A stretch of 64,000 nucleotides of DNA. Origin: Hymenobacter volaticus (GTDB lineage Bacteria; Bacteroidota; Bacteroidia; Cytophagales; Hymenobacteraceae). Shown here in pieces: positions 1 to 8,617 of this stretch (position 1 is its first letter; each line of letters opens with the position of its first letter). The translations under genes were made by a program, and so were the position numbers. The notes under the pieces were generated by a model that worked only from the letters and a program-made list of their open reading frames with translations, was not told the DNA's origin and did no database searches. The stretch lies in assembly GCF_022921055.1 (NCBI RefSeq), contig NZ_CP095061.1, positions 1,403,501 to 1,467,500 on the forward strand, read 5' to 3'.

Positions 1-1
1 C

Positions 2-1498
2 GAGCAGCTGCGTATGTACTTCAACTTCAAAACCACGGCAGGGGAGAAGCTGAAAGTGAAATTTGCCCTCTCGCCCGTGAGCACCGTGGGGGCCCTGCAA
101 AACCTGCGTGCCGAAGCTCCTGGTTGGGACTTCAACAAGGTGAAAGGGCAGGCCCAGCAACTGTGGCAGCAGGAGCTAAGCAAGGTGGTAGTGGAGTCGC
201 CGAAGAAGGTAGACAAAGAGAACTTCTACACGGCCATGTACCACGCCTTTCTGAGCCCGACCACCTACATGGACACCAACGGCCAGTACCGTGGCCTCGA
301 CCAGAATACGCACAAAGCGGATGGCTTCACCAACTACACCACCTTCTCGCTCTGGGATACGTACCGCGCTTTGCACCCGCTCTTCAACCTGCTCCAGCCC
401 AAGCGCAATGCCGACATGGTGCAGTCGATGCTGGCCCACTTCGACCAGAGCGTGGAGCGCATGCTGCCCGTGTGGAGCCACTACGCCAACGAAAACTGGT
501 GCATGATTGGTTACCACAGCGTGCCTGTAGTGGCCGACGCCGTACTGAAAGGCAATGCCCCTTTCGATGCCAATAAGGCGCTTGATGCCTGCGTAACCAC
601 GGCCCGCACGCAGCGCTACGATGGCATTGGTGAGTACATGCAGCTTGGCTATGTGCCGGAAGACAAAAGCGGCTCGTCGGTTTCGAAAACCTTGGAATAT
701 GCCTACGACGACTGGTGCATTGCTCAGATGGCCCAGAAACTCAATCGGCAGGACATCTACCAGGAATTCAGCAAGCGCGCCCAGAACTGGCGCAACGTCT
801 ACGATCCGCGCATCGGCTTTATGCGCCCCAAGCTTGCCGACGGTTCGTTCCGCAAGGAGTTCGACGTGCTGAGTACCCACAACCAAGGCTTCATCGAAGG
901 CAACGCCTGGAACTATAGCCTTTATGTGCCCCACGATCCTGCTGCCCTCATCACGCTGATGGGCGGCCAGAAGCGCTTCATCGAGCACCTAGACTCGTTG
1001 TTCACGATGCACCTGCCCGATAAGTTTTTTGCCGAAACCGAGGACATCACCCGCGAGGGCATCATCGGCAATTATGTACACGGCAACGAGCCCGCCCACC
1101 ACGCCGCCTACCTCTACAACTGGACCGACCAGCCGTATAAAACCCAGGCCCGCGTCCGGATGATTCTGCCCAAGATGTACCGCCCCACCCCCGACGGCCT
1201 CGGCGGCAACGACGATTGTGGTCAAATGAGCGCCTGGTACATCTTCTCGGCCCTCGGTTTCTACCCCGTAGCCCCCGGTTCCCCCGACTACGCCCTCGGC
1301 AGCCCCGCCATCCACGGCGCCACTCTGAACTTGGAAAACGGTAAGACCTTCCGCATCACCGTTAAAAACCAGAGCGACAAGAACGTCTACGTGAAGGAAG
1401 CTCGCCTCAACGGCCAGAAACTAGCCAAACCCTTCTTGAATCATCAGGATATTTTAAACGGCGGCGAACTGGTATTTACAATGGCTGCGCGGCCGTAA
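2..1498 (+). CDS. GH92 family alpha-mannosidase, C-terminal part (5' end outside window)
   Basis: The reading frame is open to the first bases of the window, so this is the last ~498 residues of a longer protein (GH92 enzymes are usually ~750 residues). GH92 members are calcium-dependent exo-alpha-mannosidases that trim mannose from glycans, in Bacteroidota usually in the periplasm. Seen: the family motif GGNDDCGQMSAWY near residue 400, whose acidic residues include the catalytic base in characterised members, followed by FYPVAPGSPDYALGSP, and the upstream segment HNQGFIEGNAWNYSLYVPHD. The protein ends in a beta-rich C-terminal segment. The first ATG at 14 is internal and should not be taken as the start. 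The downstream membrane-protein gene begins 15 bases after the stop. Confidence 0.93.
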   Translation, partial: EQLRMYFNFKTTAGEKLKVKFALSPVSTVGALQNLRAEAPGWDFNKVKGQAQQLWQQELSKVVVESPKKVDKENFYTAMYHAFLSPTTYMDTNGQYRGLDQNTHKADGFTNYTTFSLWDTYRALHPLFNLLQPKRNADMVQSMLAHFDQSVERMLPVWSHYANENWCMIGYHSVPVVADAVLKGNAPFDANKALDACVTTARTQRYDGIGEYMQLGYVPEDKSGSSVSKTLEYAYDDWCIAQMAQKLNRQDIYQEFSKRAQNWRNVYDPRIGFMRPKLADGSFRKEFDVLSTHNQGFIEGNAWNYSLYVPHDPAALITLMGGQKRFIEHLDSLFTMHLPDKFFAETEDITREGIIGNYVHGNEPAHHAAYLYNWTDQPYKTQARVRMILPKMYRPTPDGLGGNDDCGQMSAWYIFSALGFYPVAPGSPDYALGSPAIHGATLNLENGKTFRITVKNQSDKNVYVKEARLNGQKLAKPFLNHQDILNGGELVFTMAARP

Positions 1499-1513
1499 GG
1501 CTTTTGTTGAGAA

Positions 1514-1990
1514 ATGAACAACAAATTACTTCTAACAATATTTGTATCGTCAACCAGCTTGGTGTTAGCTGATATATTGACTCCAATAGATATAAATAGC
1601 CTCGAAATCAGCTTTTTGTTTTTGTCAGCTTCCTTGATAAGTGGTATAGTTTATATTGGAAGTGCAGTGTTCAAGTGGCGTAAAAGCGACTCTCTAACAG
1701 CTATAGTTTTGATTGCTGGTCTATTGTCTTTACCTGGAATTGTATTCGTTTGGGATGGAGGCTGGAAAACACAGTCAATTGAATATCAACATCGCCATTT
1801 ATCAAACAGAGTAATAGAATTTCAAATGATGAATCCTGGCGCTGGAAGTTATAGAAGACGTTTTGTAGATAAAATAAAACTAGTGCCAGGAATAAGTTGG
1901 CTAAGGGAAGTTGATGCAAATAAGATAGATACTGCTAATTGGAGTAAGGTTGATATTGACGTAAATGACTTAGGGCTGAAGTATCCTTAG
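1514..1990 (+). CDS. Hypothetical membrane protein, AT-rich
   Basis: A 158-residue protein I do not recognise. Three hydrophobic stretches are visible: residues ~3-21, ~30-53 and ~61-80. A soluble, mostly polar C-terminal half of ~75 residues follows. The DNA is clearly more AT-rich than the GH92 gene before it and uses codons such as ATA and AGA that neighbours avoid, which hints at acquisition. It starts 15 bases after the GH92 stop and is followed by a perfect bidirectional terminator, so it forms the end of a plus-strand unit. No function can be proposed. Confidence 0.6.
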   Translation: MNNKLLLTIFVSSTSLVLADILTPIDINSLEISFLFLSASLISGIVYIGSAVFKWRKSDSLTAIVLIAGLLSLPGIVFVWDGGWKTQSIEYQHRHLSNRVIEFQMMNPGAGSYRRRFVDKIKLVPGISWLREVDANKIDTANWSKVDIDVNDLGLKYP

Positions 1991-2036
1991 CAATAGCGTT
2001 GTAGAGATTAACCTAACTCCCACAAGTCGAACAACA

Positions 2037-2078
2037 AAAGCCCCACTTACTCAGTGATAACTGAGTAAGTGGGGCTTT
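2037..2078. terminator. Bidirectional rho-independent terminator
   Basis: A perfect 19-bp inverted repeat (arms 2037-2055 and 2060-2078) with a GATA loop. The arms begin with AAAG and end with CTTT, so it can act on both strands. It lies between the convergent genes ending at 1990 (plus) and 2101 (minus). Confidence 0.9.
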
Positions 2079-2100
2079 CTCTTGCCGTTAAACAAACAGC

Positions 2101-2340
2101 CTATCGGTTGATAGTAGGATTGGGGAAAGCAGTTCCTTTGTTTTTAGAGCGGTTATATAGGTAAGCCGCACCTGCAGCTAGCAATGCGCCACTGGCCAAC
2201 TTACGGTTAAAGCCGCTGCTTTTTCTGACAGCGCCATCGACGCTACCAGGGGTAGAGCCACCACCGGAAATGCTTTGAAACAGGCTTGAAAGCAAGCCTC
2301 CCATTGTGCCACTTTTGCGGTCAGATCCAAATATGCTCAT
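2101..2340 (-). CDS. Small hypothetical protein with one membrane helix
   Basis: 79 residues starting MSIFGSDRKSG at the ATG at 2340. Longer upstream extension of this frame (to 2544) is Cys/Arg-rich and looks non-coding, so I choose the internal ATG. Visible: a Gly/Ser-rich region (SISGGGSTPGS, ~22-33), a single hydrophobic segment LASGALLAAGAAYLY (~49-63) and a basic/polar tail. Many Bacteroidota carry short proteins of this kind, but no function is known to me. It is convergent with the gene ending at 1990 and divergent from the DUF2306-like gene at 2557. Confidence 0.55.
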   Translation of the reverse strand: MSIFGSDRKSGTMGGLLSSLFQSISGGGSTPGSVDGAVRKSSGFNRKLASGALLAAGAAYLYNRSKNKGTAFPNPTINR

Positions 2341-2556
2341 GATTGACAAGGGGAATAGTGTTGAGCTATTTAACGCAAGCAGACTTGGCATGGTTGGGCT
2401 CAACGGTTGAAAAGCACAGCATACATCCTGAAATCCAACCCGTACGCAAGGCCGAACAATACGCGACGCCCACTGTTTTTCTGCTAGAGCCGAGTATATA
2501 GCTTTTAATAGCCTCGGCTGAGCAGCTTTCCGGCTGCTGAACACGATTTGTACTGC

Positions 2557-3060
2557 ATGCCTAAGGTAGTTTATAGCAATTGGGGGTTACTACATCTTAT
2601 AGCGGCGTTAGCTTCCTTGGTGCTAGGTACCGCGGTGCTGGTGCTATCGAAAGGTAACAAACGTCATAAACAGCTAGGTTACAGCTATGTGGGCAGCATG
2701 ACAGTGATGCTTGCTACCTCGTTTGCCATCTATCGGCAATTTCACAGCTTCGGGATTTTTCACGTGGCGGCGCTGCTTAGCTCTATCACGTTGTGCGCGG
2801 GTATGGTGCCCGTGTTGCGCAAGAAACCCACCCTTTCCTGGCAGCGGTTGCACTACAGCTTTATGTACTTATCGGTCCTAGAACTATATGTGGCGCTGGT
2901 AGCAGAAGTGTTGGTGCGCAGGCCAGGCATGGGCTTTTGGGATGTGGTTAGCTTGTCTACAGCGACGGTGCTGCTGCCGGGAACGGCTCTGTTTACCCGC
3001 TTCTACAAGCGCTGGCAAGAACCTAGCTACCGCCCACAACCTAAACTAGCCCCGCTATAA
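2557..3060 (+). CDS. DUF2306-like integral membrane protein
   Basis: 167 residues from the ATG at 2557; an in-frame TTG lies 9 bases earlier but the ATG is preferred. About five membrane helices are visible. The N-terminal pattern of a helix, then SKGNKRHKQLGYSYVGSM, is typical of the DUF2306 predicted membrane proteins: a hydrophobic segment, a basic loop with HK-LG-Y, and a second helix. Function is unknown for the family. It stands alone on the plus strand, divergent from the small gene at 2101-2340. Confidence 0.72.
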   Translation: MPKVVYSNWGLLHLIAALASLVLGTAVLVLSKGNKRHKQLGYSYVGSMTVMLATSFAIYRQFHSFGIFHVAALLSSITLCAGMVPVLRKKPTLSWQRLHYSFMYLSVLELYVALVAEVLVRRPGMGFWDVVSLSTATVLLPGTALFTRFYKRWQEPSYRPQPKLAPL

Positions 3061-3239
3061 GCGTGTCAGTGTAGCACACACTAGCTGGAGCATGAGCATG
3101 AGGAGTTCTCAGTTGCTTATAACGCAAGGCGAAGAACTCGCCCCAAGGGCAGTGCCTGCTAACGTAAACTCGTGCTAGTTTTAGCGAGATACTCGCGCTA
3201 TTTACTTAAAATGCCGCGCCACTGCCTTACACCCCACCC

Positions 3240-4514
3240 ATGAAATCCCTTCTTTGCCTTTCCCTGCTCGCATTTGCCACTGCCACTTACGCCCAAACTG
3301 GTCCTGTCAAGGTTGAAGTCAAGCAAACTGATGGTCGATATGAACTGCTGCGGGGAAGGAAGCCTTATTTTATCAATGGTGCGGGTGGTGGGCAATTTCC
3401 AGAGCGCATCAAGGCGTATGGCGGCAACTCCATCCGTACTTGGGGTACTAGCGGTGCTGATAAGGTACTAGCCGAGGCCAACAAAAACGGCCTTACCGTG
3501 ATGCTAGGATTGGACGTGGCCCGTGAGCGGCACGGCTTCGACTACAACAACCCCGAGGCCGTAGCCGGGCAATTGCAAAAGCTGCGCGCCGAAGTACTTA
3601 AGTACAAAGACAACCCAGCAGTACTGTTTTGGGGCATCGGCAACGAGCTGAATCTGGAATATACCAATCCCAAGGTTTGGGATGCCGTGCAGCAAATAGC
3701 CCAGATGATTCATGAGGTGGACCCCAACCACCCAACCAGCACCGTGTTGGCGGGCTGCAATAAGAAAGAAGTGGATTACATAAAGGCCAAGTGCCCGGCC
3801 GTTGATATTCTCAGCATCAACACCTACGCCGGACTGGCTGCTATTCCGCAGCAGATCCGTACCACTGGCTGGACGGGCCCCTACGTAGTGGCCGAGTGGG
3901 GCCCGACGGGTCACTGGGAAAGCCCAGTTACGCCTTGGAAAGCATCGGTGGAAGAAACCAGCAGCCAGAAAGCAGCCGTGTATCAAAGCCGCTACGAATC
4001 GTCGGTGGCCAAGGATAAAACCCAGTGCCTCGGGACCTACGTGTTTCTGTGGGGGCAGAAGCAGGAGCGCACACCCACTTGGTACGGCATCTTCACTGAG
4101 GATGGCAAAGAATCGGAAGTGGTGGATGTGATGCAGTATCTATGGAGCGGGCAGTGGCCTAAGAACCGCGCCCCGCATTTGGCATCCTTACGTCTGTCGG
4201 GCCAGCAAGCCACCGATAACGTGTATCTGCTACCAGGCCAAAGCTACCCAGTTGTTGCTACCGTCACGGACCCCGACAAAGACCCGCTGACCTATCGTTG
4301 GGAACTGCTCCCGGAAAGCACCGATTTGAAGTCGGGAGGGGACCGGGAAAGCCGCCCCGTAGCTATTCCGGGCCTGGTTTCGGCCGGAGCCAAGGCTCAG
4401 ACTACGCTTAAAGCTCCAGCCAAGGCCGGAGCCTACCGCTTATTTGTGTACACCTACGACGGCCACGACAACGTAGCTACGGCCAATATTCCGTTTTATG
4501 TGAAGGAGAAGTAG
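3240..4514 (+). CDS. Secreted glycoside hydrolase, clan-A-like TIM barrel
   Basis: 424 residues with a signal peptide (MKSLLCLSLLAFATATYAQ). The region ~30-310 looks like a TIM barrel as in the catalytic domain of GH2 and related clan-A enzymes. FWGIGNELN (~131-139) fits the strand-4 acid/base glutamate, and YVVAEWGPTG (~219-228) fits the strand-7 nucleophile glutamate. A beta-sandwich-like C-terminal part (~325-424) contains VTDPDKDPLTYRWELLPES, as in Ig/cadherin-like domains that follow many secreted hydrolases. The substrate cannot be named from sequence. It stands alone between two minus-strand regions. A GH2 TIM-barrel label is the nearest fit, but a full GH2 sandwich N-terminus is absent. 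Confidence 0.8.
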   Translation: MKSLLCLSLLAFATATYAQTGPVKVEVKQTDGRYELLRGRKPYFINGAGGGQFPERIKAYGGNSIRTWGTSGADKVLAEANKNGLTVMLGLDVARERHGFDYNNPEAVAGQLQKLRAEVLKYKDNPAVLFWGIGNELNLEYTNPKVWDAVQQIAQMIHEVDPNHPTSTVLAGCNKKEVDYIKAKCPAVDILSINTYAGLAAIPQQIRTTGWTGPYVVAEWGPTGHWESPVTPWKASVEETSSQKAAVYQSRYESSVAKDKTQCLGTYVFLWGQKQERTPTWYGIFTEDGKESEVVDVMQYLWSGQWPKNRAPHLASLRLSGQQATDNVYLLPGQSYPVVATVTDPDKDPLTYRWELLPESTDLKSGGDRESRPVAIPGLVSAGAKAQTTLKAPAKAGAYRLFVYTYDGHDNVATANIPFYVKEK

Positions 4515-4536
4515 CTACTAGCTTATTGAAAACTGG

Positions 4537-5514
4537 TTAATTCTCCTGATTAATCAAATTCACTACCAGGGTTACCATGGTATCCTTGTCTTCCGGCTTG
4601 CTTTCGGCAATGAGCAGTGTAAGGGCTACCAAGGCATTATCAGCTAAACGCCGAGAACCGTCGGGTTTGTAAAGGCAGTGATTTCGATCGAGAAACCAAA
4701 CAAAGAGAAAAGCAGCAATGCGCTTATTACCGTCGGAAAAGGAGTGATTTTTCACCACGAAATAGAGTAGGTTCGCGGCTTTTTCCTCTACGCTTGGGTA
4801 CAGGTCTTCGCCATCGAAGCTCTGGTAAATAGTGCGTACAGAACTTTGGAACGAAGCATCTTTCTCTCGGCCAAACAGGGCGCTGCCGCCAAACTGCGTA
4901 CGCAAACCTTCCACCGCCTCCAATCCCGCTTCGTAGGTCAACACAAAGGGTTCTTCCGCAGCGGTGCCGCGTACGCGCAAGCGCTGGTGGTCATATTGGT
5001 CGAGCACGTCGAGGGCGCGGGCGTAGTCGCCGAGCACCCGTAGCAGCGCATCTGATTGGTCGGAAGTTAACTCTTGGCTGGCCGCCACTTCGCTTTGCAA
5101 TTGCACAAGGCGCTTGAGGTCGGCTAGCTGACGGGAGCTTTCCCGCAAGCGCTGCTCGTTTAGCGCGTACCCCTGCACTAGGTACTGTCGCAATACCTGC
5201 GTCGCCCATTGCCGGAATTTTGTGCCTTTGATTGAGTTAACTCGGTAGCCTATAGAAATGATGACATCCAAGTTGTAGTAGCTCACCGGCTTGTCTGATG
5301 AGGCAATGTGCATTTTTTGCACATTGCTTTTCTCATCTAGCTCTTCAGAAGCAAACACATTGCGCAAGTGCTTAGTAATGACACTACGGTCTCGCCCAAA
5401 CAGTTCAGCCATCTGCGCCTGCGTCAGCCAGACGGTTTCGTCTTGCAATTGAACTTGTAGTTGGGTGTTGCCGTCAGGTGACTGGTAGAGGAGGATGTCG
5501 TTGGTGGAAGACAT
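4537..5514 (-). CDS. RhuM-family protein with C-terminal Fic domain
   Basis: 325 residues. The N-terminal ~120 residues match the RhuM/virulence-protein pattern (VWLTQAQMAELFGRDRSVIT, then YYNLDVIISIGYRVNS and GTKFRQWATQVL). The C-terminal ~120 residues carry a Fic core, HSFSDGNKRIAAF, close to the Fic/Doc motif HxFx(D/N)xNKR; Fic proteins usually transfer AMP or phosphate from nucleotides to protein targets. A coiled middle segment (~125-160) links them. No antitoxin-like small gene is adjacent, and the inhibitory (S/T)xxxE(G/N) helix is not obvious, so self-control or a solitary role is possible. It may be a toxin or a phage/plasmid-defence gene; that is inference from family. Confidence 0.85.
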   Translation of the reverse strand: MSSTNDILLYQSPDGNTQLQVQLQDETVWLTQAQMAELFGRDRSVITKHLRNVFASEELDEKSNVQKMHIASSDKPVSYYNLDVIISIGYRVNSIKGTKFRQWATQVLRQYLVQGYALNEQRLRESSRQLADLKRLVQLQSEVAASQELTSDQSDALLRVLGDYARALDVLDQYDHQRLRVRGTAAEEPFVLTYEAGLEAVEGLRTQFGGSALFGREKDASFQSSVRTIYQSFDGEDLYPSVEEKAANLLYFVVKNHSFSDGNKRIAAFLFVWFLDRNHCLYKPDGSRRLADNALVALTLLIAESKPEDKDTMVTLVVNLINQEN

Positions 5515-5675
5515 GAGTTGCCGAACAAAAAATGGTCGGACAAGATAGCAGCTATTCGCAGTATCTCAACAGTAGGAACTACTATTCACTTTGTTGAGAG
5601 AAATTGGTCTTACTAAACGGCACAAACCTGCGGTAAGTGCTGAAAACCAAACGGCTGCAAACGAAGCTCCGGTTA

Positions 5676-8153
5676 CTATTGGGCCCGGCGCTTCTCGTCT
5701 TCGGCCCCGCTGCGGCGGTTGGTAGCGGTGGAGTTGTCGTTGCCTAGTTTCCAGCTTAACGACAGCGTTACGGCTCGCGAATCACGGCGCAAAAAGAGGT
5801 TTTCCTGGTAGTTGTTGTAGCGTGAGGTGGCTCGTAGGGGGCTGGTATAAAAGATGTCGGTGGCGGCTAGTTTCACGTTGCCACGTTTTTCCAGCACTGC
5901 TTTTTGCACGCCCACACCAACTTGGCCAAACGGCTGAAACACAAAGAAGCCCACCCGCTGCCTTGACTCATACGTGCCATTTAGCTCCGCGCTCCAGCCT
6001 TTGCCAAACGTAAAGGTGCTGTTGCTGCTCAGCGAGCACGCTCCCCGACCGCGGTTAAGTGCCGTACCCGCCAAACTACCTTGATAGTGAATGTAGTACA
6101 GCACCACGTTGTTGTAGATGCTCCACCACTTAGCTGGCGTCAGGGGAGCCGTAAGGGTCAAGGCGGCGTACTGTTGCCGGTTCAGGTTGACGTACTGCGA
6201 TACGGTGGTACTGTCGCTTTCGGGTTGAGCCACATCGGTGATGGGGTTCTGGGTGATGCTGAAGCTAAGGCCGGTGGTAAACTTCTGCTTGAACGTGTGG
6301 CTCAGTTCCACGTTGTAGCTGGTTTCCGGGCGCAGATCGGGGTTGCCCTTACCCGAAGTAGTCGGGTCGATGACGAAGCGGAAAGGGTTCAGTTGCCGGT
6401 AGGAGGGGCGGTTGATACGCCGGCTCAGGGACGCCGATAGTTCGTGCTTTTCACTGAGCGTGTACTTGACCCCAGCACTCGGAAACAACTGGTAGTAGTC
6501 GCGCCGAAAATTGAGCGAATCTATCAGTTGTCGGCCTTTCATTACAGTTTGTTCAAAGCGCAAACCAGCCTGTACGTTCAGCTTATTAAGGGTGTGCGAT
6601 AAGGTAGCGTAGGCGGCCGTAATGATTTCGTCGTACTTGAAACGGTTGGTGCGGCCAAGGTCAATGGTAGTTATGTCGTTAACAGTGTTGGTAAACAGCA
6701 AATCGTTATCGGACGATACCTGGCTGGCTTTGGCACCGGCTTCGAGGTTGGTTTTGGGAGATAGTGCTTGCGTGTAGTCGGCTTTCAAGGCCTGGATGAT
6801 AAGCTCGCCAGTTTGGTCACCTAGCAAAGTAGACGTTGGGCGGCCCGACATTTCAAAGAAGGTAGTTTGGCGCTGGAGCCGGTGCGTGTAGTAATTGGCG
6901 TAATCCACATCGGCTGTTAACTCTGGGCTGCCAGCGGTGCCATTGCCAAATGTGTGCTTGAAGTTTAGGTTACCAGCCACGTTGGGATTGAAACCCTCTG
7001 TTCGGCTTAAGGCTGTGTAATAGTTGGTTACTAGACCAGGTGCATCGTAAAAGGTGCTGGTGTTTGTGCCCACGCCATTAGGTCGAGGATTTGGCACCGC
7101 AAACCCGTTGATGGCCGCACCAAGCACCGTGTTTTTCGATAGATTAAGATCGGCACCAATCTTATAAATCAGGAAATGGTCGCTGGATTCAATGCGGTTA
7201 CGCTGGTCGCTGGTGCTTTGTAGCACAGACGAAGCTTCTGCACTTAGCGAGTCGTAGAAATAGCGGTAGGTGTTCCGAATGCCGAAACCCCGGCGCCGGG
7301 TGTAATTCACGGAAGTGAAAATGTTGAGGTTTTTTCGCCGGTGGTTGCCGGAAAACCCGCTAGTGAACTTGTTGTATTGCGTACGGCCGTAGCTGGCATT
7401 CAGGGCACCGTTGGTACCCATGCGCTGGTCCTTTTTGAGGTTGATGGCAATAATGCCCGCCCCACCTTGCGCATCATATTTGGCGGGTGGATTGGTAATC
7501 AACTCGATGCTCTTAAGCTGGTCAGCGGGTAAGGAGCGCAGGTAGTCGGCAAGCTCGGAGCCCGTCATGGGTTGGCGCTTGCCGTCAATGAGTACTAGTA
7601 GGCCCTGCCGCCCCCGCAGTGCGAGGTTATCATTGCCATCGACGGTGACGCCCGGCGCACGGGCGAGGACGTCGAGCGTGGTGTTGCCGGCGGCCAGCGT
7701 GGAGCCTTCCACGTTCACTACTGTGCGGTCAGCGAGGCGTTCGAATAATGGCTTCTGACCTATTACCTGCACTTCTTTCAGTGCCGTGGCCGCACTAGGC
7801 TGAAGCGTGATGCTCGGTAGCGCTAAGCTGCCATTAGCTGGCAACGCAAACGGCTCACTCCAATGCCGGGCAAAACCTATCTGAGCCGCCGATACTCGGT
7901 AGCGCCCGTCGGCTGGGCGCTCGAAGCGGAAAGCGCCATTAGCGTCGCTGAATTCAGTTTTTACCACCGAGGAATCAGCTGCGCGGTGCAAGGTCACGGT
8001 GGCGTAGTCAATGGCTGAGCCTGCCGCAGAGCGTACACTGCCTGTTATGTTGCCGGCGGTTTGCGCTTTGGCAGGCGCAATAACTCCTGTTAGCGCTGTC
8101 ACCAAAATTCCGGCCGCAAACGAGAAGAAGCGAGTAGAGATTTTGCTGTTCAA
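5676..8153 (-). CDS. Outer-membrane beta-barrel protein, TonB-receptor-like
   Basis: 825 residues if started at the TTG at 8153 (NSKISTRFFSFAAGI...), which directly precedes a good signal peptide ending APAKAQ; the frame runs 29 codons further upstream but that part does not look like a signal sequence. Order: signal peptide, carboxypeptidase-regulatory-like beta domain (GNITGSVRSAAGSAIDYATV), plug-like domain (VVNVEGSTLAAGNTTLDVLA, then the LLVLIDGKRQP region), and a ~550-residue barrel with many alternating strands. This is the architecture of the Bacteroidota outer-membrane beta-barrel family 3 / TonB-dependent receptors. The substrate is unknown. It is a lone minus-strand gene with no SusD-like partner. 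Confidence 0.85.
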   Translation of the reverse strand: MNSKISTRFFSFAAGILVTALTGVIAPAKAQTAGNITGSVRSAAGSAIDYATVTLHRAADSSVVKTEFSDANGAFRFERPADGRYRVSAAQIGFARHWSEPFALPANGSLALPSITLQPSAATALKEVQVIGQKPLFERLADRTVVNVEGSTLAAGNTTLDVLARAPGVTVDGNDNLALRGRQGLLVLIDGKRQPMTGSELADYLRSLPADQLKSIELITNPPAKYDAQGGAGIIAINLKKDQRMGTNGALNASYGRTQYNKFTSGFSGNHRRKNLNIFTSVNYTRRRGFGIRNTYRYFYDSLSAEASSVLQSTSDQRNRIESSDHFLIYKIGADLNLSKNTVLGAAINGFAVPNPRPNGVGTNTSTFYDAPGLVTNYYTALSRTEGFNPNVAGNLNFKHTFGNGTAGSPELTADVDYANYYTHRLQRQTTFFEMSGRPTSTLLGDQTGELIIQALKADYTQALSPKTNLEAGAKASQVSSDNDLLFTNTVNDITTIDLGRTNRFKYDEIITAAYATLSHTLNKLNVQAGLRFEQTVMKGRQLIDSLNFRRDYYQLFPSAGVKYTLSEKHELSASLSRRINRPSYRQLNPFRFVIDPTTSGKGNPDLRPETSYNVELSHTFKQKFTTGLSFSITQNPITDVAQPESDSTTVSQYVNLNRQQYAALTLTAPLTPAKWWSIYNNVVLYYIHYQGSLAGTALNRGRGACSLSSNSTFTFGKGWSAELNGTYESRQRVGFFVFQPFGQVGVGVQKAVLEKRGNVKLAATDIFYTSPLRATSRYNNYQENLFLRRDSRAVTLSLSWKLGNDNSTATNRRSGAEDEKRRAQ

Positions 8154-8617
8154 TGTATTGAAATGATTGGGTGGCAAAAGCGGAGTGTAGCAACAGAAGT
8201 ATCCCAAGTGAATGGCACCGGCTGAAAGCAGGTCTATCACTGTAGCTAGCAGCAGTGGGTAATCCCTTTGGTGGAGCTAGCCAGCAATTGGCAGCCAGTC
8301 AGGAAGGCAGATAATGGGTCGCCGGGTTGTGTTTCACGTGTGGATACCGCGCAAACTTTCGGACGTTACAATCTGAGGGGCTAATTATTTTTTGCGGTTG
8401 TCGTGCTGCAACTGCTTGTAGGCGCTTACTGCTATTGTTGCCAGCGCCGTTGAGCGCAAAAAAGAAAGCCGGACTTGTACAGCACGATGCAGAGCATAGG
8501 TGTGATTTGCCGCATGTGCTGAAAACAGAAAACCCGCCACGACGAAGCATGGCGGGTTTCTGTTTTCGGGTTGGTGCTGTCGTTGGTCTGGCAGCTCAGC
8601 TTAATGTCTTCGCGTCC
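8154..8617. other. Intergenic region without a supported gene
   Basis: About 460 bases between two minus-strand genes. It holds the terminator at 8521-8567. The open frames across it (8299-8550 minus, 8327-8755 plus) have no signal, domain or sensible composition. No consensus promoter was found for the barrel gene here. Confidence 0.6.
8521..8567 (-). terminator. Rho-independent terminator of the esterase gene
   Basis: Inverted repeat with arms at 8521-8539 and 8550-8567 (GAAAACAGAAAACCCGCCA and its complement, with one bulged A). It lies ~50 bases past the stop of the minus-strand esterase. Confidence 0.8.
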
